NCBI GenBank assembly: GCA_024280035.1 | Contig: JAJRQV010000011.1 | Location: forward strand, 37,636 to 101,635 | Origin: Campylobacterales bacterium | Lineage (GTDB): Bacteria > Campylobacterota > Campylobacteria > Campylobacterales > Sulfurimonadaceae | DNA: 64,000 nucleotides | Reading direction: 5' to 3' | Shown here: one piece after another, positions 34,634 to 42,571 of the stretch | How positions within the stretch are numbered: position 1 is the first letter of the stretch | Layout: each line of letters opens with the position of its first letter | Notes under the pieces: model-generated | What the model was told of the DNA's origin: nothing | The model's database searches: none | Seen by the model: only the letters and a program-made list of their open reading frames with translations | Translations under genes and position numbers: made by a program

Positions 34634-35818
34634 ATGAAATCTACATTTGATGATAACCAAGCAACAAAATATTCAACTGACTTAGCCATGCGTGTGTACA
34701 CTTCACAACTTTTGGGTCGTGATATGGACTTAGTCTTACATGGTGGGGGAAATACCTCAGTAAAAATAGGGGATAAGATTTATGTAAAAGGCAGTGGTTG
34801 GAATCTTGATACCATTGAAGAACCAGGTTTTCCAGGTGTTGATTTACAAACACTTATACAGATGGCTAAACTTGATACTTTAAGTGATACCGACATGGTA
34901 GCTCAACAACGTAATGCTCTTGAAGATAAAAACTCTCCTAACCCTTCTATCGAAGCTATCTTACATGCTATTATCCCTTTTAAGTTTGTTGATCATACGC
35001 ATGCTGATGCAGTGGTTACCATCTCTAATACTCCAGAAGGTGAGAAACGTTTACAAGAGCTTTATGGGGAAAAGATGCTCTTAATTAATTATGTTATGCC
35101 AGGTTTTGTTTTGGCTAAAGAGGTATATGAGAAGACAAAAGATATAGATTGGAAATCTTTAGATGGTATTATCTTACTTAACCATGGTGTCTTTTCTTTT
35201 GCGGATGAGGCTAAAACAGCGTATGAGAAGATGATTAATATTGTAGATAAGGTAGAGATTTATTTAAAAGAAAATGCACGAGTAACAACTTTAAACTTTG
35301 GAAAAAGCTTTTGTAAGTTAGATGAATCGTTTACTGATGAGCTACAATCTGAACTGGAAAAACTTCGTGGAACTAAGATTATAATGAAGTTTGGCTCTAG
35401 TATTGAAGCAGTCAACTTTTCAAAGCTTGAAAATTTAGATGATATTTTTAAAAATGGTCCGTTAACACCTGAGCATGTTATTCGTACTAAACCTTTTCCT
35501 GCCATTATAAATGAGAATATTAAAGAAGGTCTAGATGCTTTTATCTCTCGTTATAAAAAGTACTTTAAAACCCATGCTAAAGATGAAATTATGCTTGACT
35601 TAGCACCACGTTATGCCATTATTAAAGGGGTGGGTTTTGTAGCACTTGGAAAAGATGAGAAAGAAGCGGGTATAATTTTTGATATTATTTCACATACTAT
35701 CTCTGCTATGACAAAAGCACAAAATATGGGTGGCTGGAAAAGCCTAAAACCTTCTGATATTTTCGATATGGAGTATTGGGAATTAGAGCAAGCAAAACTA
35801 GCTAAGGCGGTTTCATAA
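34634..35818 (+). CDS. Class II aldolase/adducin-domain protein (RhaD-like half)
   Basis: A 394-residue protein resembling the aldolase half of bifunctional rhamnulose-1-phosphate aldolase/alcohol dehydrogenases. It has LVLHGGGNTSVKIGDKIYVKGSG, PSIEAILHAIIPFKFVDHTHADAVVT (zinc His pair HTHAD), NYVMPGFVLAKEVYE and ILLNHGVFSFAD. In the usual fusion a short-chain dehydrogenase domain follows; here the gene stops after the aldolase part and the next gene is unrelated. The substrate is unknown; a sugar phosphate is plausible. Confidence 0.82.
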   Translation: MKSTFDDNQATKYSTDLAMRVYTSQLLGRDMDLVLHGGGNTSVKIGDKIYVKGSGWNLDTIEEPGFPGVDLQTLIQMAKLDTLSDTDMVAQQRNALEDKNSPNPSIEAILHAIIPFKFVDHTHADAVVTISNTPEGEKRLQELYGEKMLLINYVMPGFVLAKEVYEKTKDIDWKSLDGIILLNHGVFSFADEAKTAYEKMINIVDKVEIYLKENARVTTLNFGKSFCKLDESFTDELQSELEKLRGTKIIMKFGSSIEAVNFSKLENLDDIFKNGPLTPEHVIRTKPFPAIINENIKEGLDAFISRYKKYFKTHAKDEIMLDLAPRYAIIKGVGFVALGKDEKEAGIIFDIISHTISAMTKAQNMGGWKSLKPSDIFDMEYWELEQAKLAKAVS

Positions 35819-35855
35819 AATGAAAAGTTTCTTTAGAAAATTAAGGACTAAATAG

Positions 35856-36329
35856 ATGTTAAACTTTATAAAAGACTTTCAAAGTACTGTCATTGGAACC
35901 ACAGATGAAAAAGGCTTAGCCTTCTCTTCTTATGCGCCTTTTATTTACGAAAATCATAAATTCTATATTTTTATCTCAGATGTTGCTAAACATGCTAGTA
36001 ATTTAAAAAGAACTCAAAAAGCCTCTTTGTTTTTCATAGAAGATGAGGCTAAAGCAGAACAGATTTTTGCAAGAAAACGTATCTCCTTGCAAATCTCATC
36101 GAGTTTAATATCAAAAGAAGAGAAAGAGTTCAGCGAAGTAATGGAAAATTTTAAAACAAAGTTTTCAGAAGGTATGATGAACATGCTTTTAGGCATGTCT
36201 GATTTTAACTTATATGCCTTAAGTACAGATAGTGGTGAGGCTACCTTTGGTTTTGGTGAGGCTTACGCTATTGGTGGAAAAAACATGGAAGAGCTAGTAG
36301 CTCGCCAAGGTGGAAGTGGGCATAAATAA
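35856..36329 (+). CDS. HugZ-like split-barrel (pyridoxamine-phosphate-oxidase fold) protein
   Basis: A 157-residue protein starting LNFIKDFQSTVIGTTDEKGLAFSSYAPF, a flavin/heme split-barrel signature. It continues with HASNLKRTQKASLFFIEDE and ends GEATFGFGEAYAIGG...ARQGGSGHK. This resembles the barrel of HugZ/ChuZ heme oxygenases, including the Gly/His-rich C-terminal tail that coordinates heme. It lacks the second domain of full HugZ (about 250 residues). Heme binding or degradation is inferred. Confidence 0.75.
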   Translation: MLNFIKDFQSTVIGTTDEKGLAFSSYAPFIYENHKFYIFISDVAKHASNLKRTQKASLFFIEDEAKAEQIFARKRISLQISSSLISKEEKEFSEVMENFKTKFSEGMMNMLLGMSDFNLYALSTDSGEATFGFGEAYAIGGKNMEELVARQGGSGHK

Positions 36330-36360
36330 GCTTCAAATGAGACCCTATCGTAAGATACGC

Positions 36361-36516
36361 TTAACTATCAGACGATTCTACTGTAGAGTTTTCTGCTTCT
36401 GTCTTTGCTCGATCTGCTTTTGAAATATAAGGTTCCTTAGAAGAGGTCTTTAACTTTGCACGGGCACGCTTAAGACGTTTATTATGTAGCTTTTGAATCT
36501 TGTCTTGTCTATTCAT
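36361..36516 (-). CDS. DUF2986-like 51-residue basic protein
   Basis: ATG at 36516 with AAGGGA upstream encodes MNRQDKIQKLHNKRLKRARA, then KLKTSSKEPYISKADRAKTE and AENSTVESSDS. The MNRxxKI start, basic middle and YISKADRAK motif match DUF2986, a small conserved family of unknown function. It is convergent with the HugZ-like gene. Confidence 0.75.
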   Translation of the reverse strand: MNRQDKIQKLHNKRLKRARAKLKTSSKEPYISKADRAKTEAENSTVESSDS

Positions 36517-37223
36517 AGTATAATCCCTTAATGTATATAGAATGTTATCTTAAACTCATTAATTATCTAATGAAGTTTAGATAGTACTACTTATAAGTAT
36601 CCCATGCAAAATAGTAAGTAAAATAAGAAATAGAGGATGGCGTTGTAATTTAAGATTTAAAGTAAAATTCTCTTCAAATTTTTTCTTCTTCTTTTCTTTG
36701 AAAGAATATTAAATATTTTATGGTCAATTTTTCGCATTTTTCTCCGATAAATTAGTTTGATAGAAATTAAATTATACAAAAATATTTTTATATTGATAAT
36801 TGTACAGATTATAACATGTTGAGCTAACGGCACGGTTGAGCACCGCTTGAGTTAGATTTCGAGAAAGACCGTAGGTATTTCTTGGAAGCTAGCTTAAGTG
36901 TGTGACTCCTACTAATTGTTGTGCGACACGTTCAGTGCTCAACCGTGCCGTTGTACGTTTCCGCAAAGCGGGAACGTACAACAATTTAATACCTAAACAT
37001 TATATGTAATACGTACTTAAAATCACGATATAACATCATAAAAAAAATATTCTTTAATCTTGAAAATATATGAAATTCATCTGTTTTATTGGTATTTAAT
37101 GTTTTATTAGGAGATGAGAATGTGTGTTTTAGTCGGAAATCATTGATATATGAACATAATGTTCAAATATCGATAGGTTTTGTCGTAATGATACAAAGTG
37201 TTTAGGTATTAAGAATTGAAGGC
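36517..37223. other. 707-bp gene-free region with an isolated GC-rich structured element
   Basis: No supported gene. The flanks are very AT-rich. In the middle, 36826-36981, lies a GC-richer block. An 18-bp perfect inverted repeat (36826-36843 and 36935-36952) begins AACGGCACGGTTGAG. It abuts a second hairpin, TTGTACGTTTCCGC-AAA-GCGGGAACGTACAA (36951-36981, one mismatch). The block could be a small mobile element (MITE-like), an attC-like site or a structured RNA. Confidence 0.6.
36826..36981. repeat. Structured palindromic element: 18-bp terminal inverted repeat plus 14-bp hairpin
   Basis: The arms 36826-36843 and 36935-36952 are exact reverse complements and enclose 91 bp with weaker inner pairing (CTTGAGTTAG with CTAGCTTAAG). 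A second stem-loop starts at the last two bases. The outer sequences AATTGTAC (36798-36805) and GTACAACAATT (36976-36986) may form a further inverted pair. The composition contrasts sharply with its surroundings. Confidence 0.7.
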
Positions 37224-37511
37224 TTAACCTAAAACTTCTAACTCATCTGTGTATTTGTCAAGACAGTATGGTTCATATGAAGATTTGTAAATTTTGTAAT
37301 GTGCTGATGCCTTATGACCATCAAGGGCTTTTTTGTCCCTCCATGTTTCTACTGCCATGAAACGTTCTCTTTGATTTTCGTATTGAACAATCTCGTAAAA
37401 TAGACAACCCTCTTCTTTTTTTGATGGTTCTACCATTGCAGTAAGTAGTTCTTTCATTTTTTCGATACCATCAGGTTTTGCTATGAATGTTACACTCTTT
37501 GTTATTGTCAT
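37224..37511 (-). CDS. Antibiotic biosynthesis monooxygenase (ABM/YgiN/LsrG-like) protein
   Basis: A 95-residue ferredoxin-like ABM-fold protein: TITKSVTFIAKPDGIEKMKE, then VEPSKKEEGCLFYEIVQYENQ, RERFMAVETWRDKKALDGHK and SAHYKIY. ABM proteins act as cofactor-free quinol monooxygenases (YgiN) or as the AI-2 phosphate isomerase LsrG. It lies on the same strand as the LsrK-like gene 2 kb upstream, which makes an LsrG-like role worth considering but unproven. A truncated duplicate of its 5' end lies at 37563-37625. Confidence 0.82.
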   Translation of the reverse strand: MTITKSVTFIAKPDGIEKMKELLTAMVEPSKKEEGCLFYEIVQYENQRERFMAVETWRDKKALDGHKASAHYKIYKSSYEPYCLDKYTDELEVLG

Positions 37512-37562
37512 TTGTTTATCCTTAGTTGTTTATTTAAATTAATTACTTTTTTAGAAACATTT

Positions 37563-37625
37563 TTACTTTTTAAAAACCGCCACGGCTTGTTTTGCTATGA
37601 AAGTTATACTTTTAGTAATTGTTAT
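37563..37625 (-). pseudogene. Truncated 5' remnant of a second ABM gene joined to the dispersed repeat
   Basis: Reading leftwards from 37625, the frame gives ITITKSITFIAKQAVAVFKK followed by TAA. Its first 12 residues differ from the intact ABM start (MTITKSVTFIAK) only at the start position (ATG has become ATA) and Val to Ile. Homology ends exactly where the element AAAACAAGCCGTGGCGG (37574-37592 on the plus strand, inverted) begins. Confidence 0.7.
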
Positions 37626-37712
37626 GAGTTCTCTTTTATATTTGAATTCTTAAAATTATAGCTAAATATCTTACTTAATATCTCTGTTTTAACATCTGCG
37701 TATAATGCGTTT

Positions 37713-39296
37713 ATGAATAAAAACTTACATACAATTTACCATTATCACGAAGAGACAAAACATACAGCAATGCGTCATTCACGTTCTTTAGGTTATTTAG
37801 ACTGGGCAAGCCAGCCTAACCCTTACCGAACTTATGAAGGTGCTGAAAAAGTAGCCTTAAGGCTTTCTACTTTGAATGCTACGCCTGTGTATGCAGATAT
37901 TTTTAAAGAAGTTCCTACAGCACCTTTATGTTATGAGGCTATCTCTCAACTTTTTCAATTTTCATTAGGTTTAGCGGCGACCAAAAGTCATCAAGGCTCA
38001 TCATGGTCTTTACGTTGTAATGCTTCTAGTGGAAACCTTCATCCAACAGAGGCGTATATCGTTCTTCCTCCTTTAGAAGGTGTTGATGAAAAGCATACGC
38101 TTTCACATTATAATCCTCAGTACCATCACTTAGAAAAGTTAGCTAGTTTTGACTCTATAGTTTTAGCTGAGGATGAGTTTTTAATCTCATTAAGTTCCAT
38201 TTACTGGAGAGAGGCTTGGAAGTATGGGGAACGTGCATTTCGTTATGTTAATTTAGATGCTGGGCATGCTTTACGCTCTTTAGAGGTAAGTGCTAAGTTA
38301 TTAGGCTGGTCTTTTAAACGTCTTGATATTTCAGTTCAAGAGCATAATCAGCTTTTAGGTCTTAGTCAACAAGAACGCTTTAACCCAGATGAAAGAGAAG
38401 AAGCTGATATTTTACTTCTTTTTTCAAAAAATGATTCCATAGATATGGCAAGCCTTCTAAAAGAGTTAGGCTTTCAATTTCGAAGTATTGCTAATATATT
38501 AAGCCCTTCGCATTACCCATGGGAAATTATTAATGAAGTTGCTGATGCTTCACAGTATAAAAAGAATGCTTTATTATCGACTCAAGCTAAAGAGCAGGAG
38601 AGAAAATCTTTATATGAAGCAAAAGAGGTGATTTTGAAACGTCGTTCAGCTCAGATGATGAATAAAGAAGATGCCAAAATTACCATGGAGCAGTTCTTTA
38701 TACTTTTGGACTCGGTTAAAGAGGAGCTAATGGGACATGAAAACTTTGTCTCTTTTGCTGTTTTTGTTAATCAAGTGGAAGGCTTAGAAAGTGGTTTGTA
38801 CTTGTTCTCACGTAATACTCGTCATTTGAGTGAGTTTAAAACCTTAATGAAAAAGACTTTTACTTTTGAAAAAGTAGATGAAGAGAGAGAACTTTACCTG
38901 CTTCAAAAGGGGGACTTTACGATGATGGCTAAAAACATTTCATGTAATCAAGATATTGCTAAAGATGGTGCATTTTCTTTAGGTATGTTGTGTGAGTTTT
39001 CTTCGCTTATTAACAGCTATGGTCCGTATATGTATAAAGAGCTTTATTATGAGTGTGGAAGTATTGGTCAACAACTCTATTTAGAAGCAACATCTGTTGA
39101 CTTACAAGCTACGGGAATAGGGTGCTTTTTGGATGATGTTATGCACTCTGTTTTAGGTCTTAAAGGTAAAGAGTATCAGAGCCTTTACCATTTCACGGTT
39201 GGACGTGCTGTTGTTGATACGCGATTAATGACAAGTGATTCTTATGCACACTTAAAGGCAGACTTAAATCAGAACGAAGATAGTTTTGATTTGTAA
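37713..39296 (+). CDS. SagB/ThcOx-type double nitroreductase-fold oxidoreductase
   Basis: A 527-residue protein built of two nitroreductase-like halves. The first half has RTYEGAEKVALRL, SLRCNASSGNLHPTEAYIVL and AWKYGERAFRYVNLDAGHAL. The second has VILKRRSAQMMNKEDAKITM, LYYECGSIGQQLYLEATSVD and GIGCFLDDVMHSVLGL. This two-domain FMN layout is typical of SagB-family dehydrogenases outside true azole-peptide clusters. No cyclodehydratase or precursor peptide gene is nearby. It is divergent from the ABM gene. Confidence 0.85.
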   Translation: MNKNLHTIYHYHEETKHTAMRHSRSLGYLDWASQPNPYRTYEGAEKVALRLSTLNATPVYADIFKEVPTAPLCYEAISQLFQFSLGLAATKSHQGSSWSLRCNASSGNLHPTEAYIVLPPLEGVDEKHTLSHYNPQYHHLEKLASFDSIVLAEDEFLISLSSIYWREAWKYGERAFRYVNLDAGHALRSLEVSAKLLGWSFKRLDISVQEHNQLLGLSQQERFNPDEREEADILLLFSKNDSIDMASLLKELGFQFRSIANILSPSHYPWEIINEVADASQYKKNALLSTQAKEQERKSLYEAKEVILKRRSAQMMNKEDAKITMEQFFILLDSVKEELMGHENFVSFAVFVNQVEGLESGLYLFSRNTRHLSEFKTLMKKTFTFEKVDEERELYLLQKGDFTMMAKNISCNQDIAKDGAFSLGMLCEFSSLINSYGPYMYKELYYECGSIGQQLYLEATSVDLQATGIGCFLDDVMHSVLGLKGKEYQSLYHFTVGRAVVDTRLMTSDSYAHLKADLNQNEDSFDL

Positions 39297-39349
39297 ATGC
39301 GTGGATGTGTACATTCGCTTTGCTTATTGATGGGCACTACATTAACACT

Positions 39350-39380
39350 TTAGCGTAGCGCACACATTAGGCGAAGCCGA
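39350..39380. repeat. Dispersed intergenic repeat (GCGWAGCG / AGGCGAAGCCG type)
   Basis: TTAGCGTAGCGCACACATT (39350-39368) matches TTAGCGAAGCGAACACATT at 23901-23919 with two differences. The adjoining AGGCGAAGCCGA (39369-39380) recurs at 3516-3526 and, inverted with one change, at 48034-48045. It lies between the SagB-like and lsrK genes. Confidence 0.65.
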
Positions 39381-39397
39381 GAAAACATCTACTTAAA

Positions 39398-40957
39398 TTA
39401 AAGGCTTAATCCTGGGGCTTGCCACATAGAAGTGGTAATATCTCTGTCGACTAAGTTTAATGAACTTGCATAAGCCTCTTTCCATTTACCTGCTAAGTTT
39501 TGGTAGAGTTCTTTGTTATGTGTATTTGGTGTATATCTTTTTTCCCATTGAATAAGTTCTGAAGAGGCCTGTTGTATTGAATCATACTCACCTACAGCAA
39601 CACCACAGGCAAAGGCACCACCCAATGCCGTAGCTTCATTAACGTGTGGTATCTGAATCTCTTTTTGTGTTACATCGGCTAAAATTTGTGACCATAAAGC
39701 TCCCTTTGAAGCTCCTCCTGCAAATGTAATAGCGTCGGTTTGAACCCCTGTAAATTCAAAGATTGACTCTAGGTTCAGCATAGAAACAATGGCAGCATTT
39801 TCTTCTAAGGAACGAAACATCGCTGCCTTAGACGTTGTTTCTAATGATAGGTTTAAAAAAGAAGGGGCGGCATGGTACCATTTTCCGTATTTCATAGTGT
39901 CTGAAAAAATAGGAAGTATGCCATGTGAACCAGCGGGAATCTTAGAAGCAAGTTCTTCTAAAAGTACATAAGGGTTAATGCCTCTTTTTATTGCTTCTTT
40001 GACTTCGCTTTCACAAAAAGTGTCTCTAAACCAACGCATACCCATACCTGAAAAAAACGAGATACCTTCGGCTTGAGAGATGCCCTTTATGACATGCGGA
40101 TTGATGCGAATGTCCATGTTAGGGTGCACTAAAGGTTTGTCCATATTAACCAGTTGCTGCCAAAAGGTTCCCCCTAAAATAGCCACTTGGTTGGCTTTTA
40201 CAACACCTAAACCAGCAGACCCTAACTGTACATCGCCTCCACCCATAATAATAGGCGTTCCTTCGACTAAGCCAGTCTCACCTGAAGCTTTTTTAGTGAC
40301 TTCACCTATCTGTGTTCCTGTTTCATAAACGGGTGGGAAAATATCATCTTTAAGACCTACCTTTGTCGCCATGCTCTTATCCCATTGGCGAGTTATTAAA
40401 GAAAAAATACCTGTTGTCCCTGCATTTGAAGGATCAGTAGCAATAATATTTGAGAGTTTAGTCAGTACCCAGTCGCTAATCATAGAAATATTTTTGGTTT
40501 TTTCATAAATTAAAGGTTTATTGTTTTTAACCCAAAGTAAGCGAGGTAAGGCACCTAAGGCAAAGGTCTGCCCTGAAGTGTTATAGAACTCTTTTTCTAA
40601 ATTAGGATAGTTAGTATGAAAAAAAGAGACCTCTTTATCTGCTCTTGCATCAACATTAGCAACTGCAAAAAGCTCATTATTGTCTTTATCATAAAGTATA
40701 ATACCTTCACGCATACTTGTTGCAGTAACTGCTTTAATATCTTGGGCTTTTATATTTGCATTAATAATAGCATTTTGGATACATTTGGAAATAATTTTCC
40801 AGTTAGTAAAAGTATCAAAACTCATTGAATTAGGAACATCTTTTTCTGCTAAATGAGACCACTCTTCTTGAGAAATTCCCACCTGCTTGCCTGAGAGATT
40901 AAAGATAATAGCTCGGGCACTACCTGTTCCTGCATCAATAGTTAAAAAGTATGACAT
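39398..40957 (-). CDS. lsrK: Autoinducer-2 kinase LsrK homolog (FGGY kinase)
   Basis: A 519-residue FGGY carbohydrate kinase that follows E. coli LsrK from end to end: LTIDAGTGSARAIIF, EEWSHLAEKDVPNSMSFD, SMREGIILYD, NVDARADKEVS, DPSNAGTTG and GGGDVQLGSAGLGVV. Further matches are LGGTFWQQLVNM, MRWFRDTFC, YHAAPSFLNLS, FAGGASKGALWSQILADV and the end TTSMWQAPGL. LsrK phosphorylates the quorum signal AI-2 (DPD) in the cytoplasm. No Lsr transporter (LsrACDB), LsrR or LsrF gene is present in the window, so import and turnover would use other proteins. Confidence 0.85.
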   Translation of the reverse strand: MSYFLTIDAGTGSARAIIFNLSGKQVGISQEEWSHLAEKDVPNSMSFDTFTNWKIISKCIQNAIINANIKAQDIKAVTATSMREGIILYDKDNNELFAVANVDARADKEVSFFHTNYPNLEKEFYNTSGQTFALGALPRLLWVKNNKPLIYEKTKNISMISDWVLTKLSNIIATDPSNAGTTGIFSLITRQWDKSMATKVGLKDDIFPPVYETGTQIGEVTKKASGETGLVEGTPIIMGGGDVQLGSAGLGVVKANQVAILGGTFWQQLVNMDKPLVHPNMDIRINPHVIKGISQAEGISFFSGMGMRWFRDTFCESEVKEAIKRGINPYVLLEELASKIPAGSHGILPIFSDTMKYGKWYHAAPSFLNLSLETTSKAAMFRSLEENAAIVSMLNLESIFEFTGVQTDAITFAGGASKGALWSQILADVTQKEIQIPHVNEATALGGAFACGVAVGEYDSIQQASSELIQWEKRYTPNTHNKELYQNLAGKWKEAYASSLNLVDRDITTSMWQAPGLSL

Positions 40958-40991
40958 TTAATATCCTCAATTTTATTGAAGATATTGTAGC

Positions 40992-41120
40992 TTAATCTAG
41001 GGTTGCTTGAACTGAGAATTCATCAATGTGACAGTTTTGAGCATATGAATAGGCTTCTTTTAAGTCGTGGAAAGTTTTAACTAATTTACCTGATTTATTG
41101 AGTAGTTTAACCTTTAACAT
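40992..41120 (-). CDS. 42-residue small protein, paralog of the gene at 41438-41575
   Basis: ATG 41120 with AAGGAT upstream encodes MLKVKLLNKSGKLVKTFHDL, KEAYSYAQNCHIDEFSVQAT and LD. Its pattern (short beta strand, KSGK turn, F..L.EA..YA...HI..F) parallels MKAIYLIDSKGKFHGSFKNI, RDAQNHAFHAHINNYFIKKV from the neighbouring small gene. Function unknown. Confidence 0.6.
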   Translation of the reverse strand: MLKVKLLNKSGKLVKTFHDLKEAYSYAQNCHIDEFSVQATLD

Positions 41121-41184
41121 AATGAATCCTTCGTCTGATTTTAAAAATTATAAAATAATTTGCTTACGAAATGGTTACAATACT

Positions 41185-41436
41185 TTAAAAGTCTATAAGT
41201 CCAAAAAATACGCCTAAAACTGCACCAAATGCAGCAATAGGATGCTGTTTTACAAAATCTACAGAATCTTTGTACCAATCTTTAATATTTTTTTTGTCAT
41301 CTAAAAGACGATATGAGTTTAGATTGTTGAGTAAAATAACCTTACTATCTTGATCTTTAACTAAATAACCTGTTTTACTTTTGTAAATAATACTAATAAC
41401 CTCTAGTCCATCTGTGTAATATTTTGAGCTAGGCAT
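41185..41436 (-). CDS. Small protein with C-terminal membrane helix
   Basis: An 83-residue protein: MPSSKYYTDGLEVISIIYKS, a beta-rich region, then DWYKDSVDFVKQHPIAAFGA and VLGVFFGLIDF. The HPI.A...A.L.GVFFG ending resembles the membrane-associating tail of ElaB/YqjD-like proteins, without clear homology. It starts one base after the stop of the 45-residue gene upstream (TAA-G-ATG), whose last codons contain its Shine-Dalgarno AGGAG. Confidence 0.65.
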   Translation of the reverse strand: MPSSKYYTDGLEVISIIYKSKTGYLVKDQDSKVILLNNLNSYRLLDDKKNIKDWYKDSVDFVKQHPIAAFGAVLGVFFGLIDF

Positions 41437-41437
41437 C

Positions 41438-41575
41438 TTAAGCTCCTGAACGTTCTACTTTTTTAATAAAGTAGTTGTTAATGTGCGCGTGAAATGCATG
41501 ATTTTGTGCATCTCTAATATTTTTAAATGAACCATGAAACTTACCTTTACTGTCTATTAAATAAATGGCTTTCAT
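41438..41575 (-). CDS. 45-residue small protein, first gene of a micro-operon
   Basis: ATG 41575 with a strong AAGGAG encodes MKAIYLIDSKGKFHGSFKNI, RDAQNHAFHAHINNYFIKKV and ERSGA. It is coupled to the 83-residue gene downstream, which is followed by a paralogous 42-residue gene. All three point leftwards. Function unknown. Confidence 0.65.
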   Translation of the reverse strand: MKAIYLIDSKGKFHGSFKNIRDAQNHAFHAHINNYFIKKVERSGA

Positions 41576-41779
41576 CAAGACTCCTTCTCTTTTATGGTGT
41601 AAGTATAAAAAATTAATGTGGTGTAATTGTGTGAGTGTTTTTGTTAAAAATATTTACTCTTTATATATAGGTTTTGTTTTATAAACATGGAAAAACTTGT
41701 GTGGCTAAATTGTTGCTAAAGTGTAATTGCCTTGTGTTATTTAATGTATACACTCTGATAAATTTTATTAGGAGTGTTT

Positions 41780-42166
41780 ATGAAAGAGCTAACAAGCCCA
41801 AGTACTATGAGCGTAAAAGAGTATGCTAAGTTAATTAATAAGAGTGATAAGACTGTTTATAAGATGATTAAAGATGGGCTTATTATGGCTAAAAAAGAGA
41901 AAACAGGATATGAGGTTCTTGTTGACTCTTTTTTAATATCTCGGTGTAAGGATATTAATAAAAGTCTATTTGAGATGAAAGAAGGTATGCGTCTGTTTAC
42001 TAAAGAGATATCTGCTTTACAAAAGAGATCAACTTATTTTGAAAAAAGATTAGTAGCATTAGAATTAAAACAGTTGAAAAAGAGTGTCGTTAAAAGTAAA
42101 TTACTCAAACCATTTAAAAAAATACTAAAAAAACCAGCTAAAAAAACTGTAAAAAGAGGAAAATAA
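41780..42166 (+). CDS. Helix-turn-helix (excisionase/MerR-like) protein with coiled coil and basic tail
   Basis: 128 residues from ATG 41780 (AGGAG six bases upstream; an in-frame GTG at 41774 is less likely). Residues about 10-45 (TMSVKEYAKLINKSDKTVYK) form a helix-turn-helix of the excisionase/DUF3853-like type. A coiled coil follows (LFEMKEGMRLFTKEISALQK), then a Lys-rich tail (KPFKKILKKPAKKTVKRGK) reminiscent of the H1-like protein at 33268. It is divergent from the small-protein operon and may regulate it, which is inference. Confidence 0.7.
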   Translation: MKELTSPSTMSVKEYAKLINKSDKTVYKMIKDGLIMAKKEKTGYEVLVDSFLISRCKDINKSLFEMKEGMRLFTKEISALQKRSTYFEKRLVALELKQLKKSVVKSKLLKPFKKILKKPAKKTVKRGK

Positions 42167-42190
42167 AATGAAAAAAATTGTCAGAGAAGG

Positions 42191-42210
42191 GCTCTTCAAT
42201 ACGGAAGAGC
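42191..42210. terminator. Bidirectional hairpin between convergent genes
   Basis: GCTCTTC-AATACG-GAAGAGC is a perfect 7-bp stem directly at the 3' ends of the HTH gene and the glutaredoxin-like gene. The T-run is poor on the plus strand; on the minus strand T-rich sequence follows some bases later. Confidence 0.5.
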
Positions 42211-42546
42211 TTAGGACTTATATGCTTTTTCGAAAGCACTTTGGTTCCATGATCGTAAGATTTTACCCTTGACTAAAATAAGAGGGATTTTTTTCCCTCC
42301 CATTGCAAGAAACTTTTTTTCATCTCCAGGTTGTCGATCAAGATTATATTCTATGAATTTAATTTTATTCATCTGCATATACATTTTGGCATATTGACAG
42401 TGTGGACAGCCAAGAGCTGTATAAATCTCTACTGTATTTTTAGATTTTGAACTAGTGCCTTGTTTGTGCTTAGCCCGAGCTTGTGATGATTTTGTATTAC
42501 TGTTGCCATTAAACTTAGCATTATTCGTTCTGCGTTGTTTTGCCAT
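42211..42546 (-). CDS. Glutaredoxin-like protein with a basic N-terminal extension
   Basis: 111 residues. The first 35 are basic and low-complexity (AKQRRTNNAKFNGNSNTKSS). The rest is a glutaredoxin fold with the redox motif GCPHCQYAK and the cis-Pro KIPLILVKGK. The tail could bind nucleic acid, but that is speculation. The Shine-Dalgarno AGAGG has good spacing. Confidence 0.8.
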   Translation of the reverse strand: MAKQRRTNNAKFNGNSNTKSSQARAKHKQGTSSKSKNTVEIYTALGCPHCQYAKMYMQMNKIKFIEYNLDRQPGDEKKFLAMGGKKIPLILVKGKILRSWNQSAFEKAYKS

Positions 42547-42571
42547 TTAAGACCTCTTTCTAAGGGGTATA

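Noticed and set aside
36826..36981. Canonical integron attC site
   Set aside because: The ends would need RYYYAAC and GTTRRRY. The observed AGCTAAC and GTTGTAC deviate, and there is no integrase or cassette array nearby. Kept only as an alternative for the structured element.
37118..37147. Tiny frame beginning MRMCVLVGNH
   Set aside because: A good AGGAG-like sequence precedes it, but ten residues with no conservation evidence are not enough to call a gene.
42168..42272. Short plus-strand frame starting MKKIVREGLFNTEE
   Set aside because: It runs through the hairpin and into the convergent glutaredoxin-like gene; no conserved feature.
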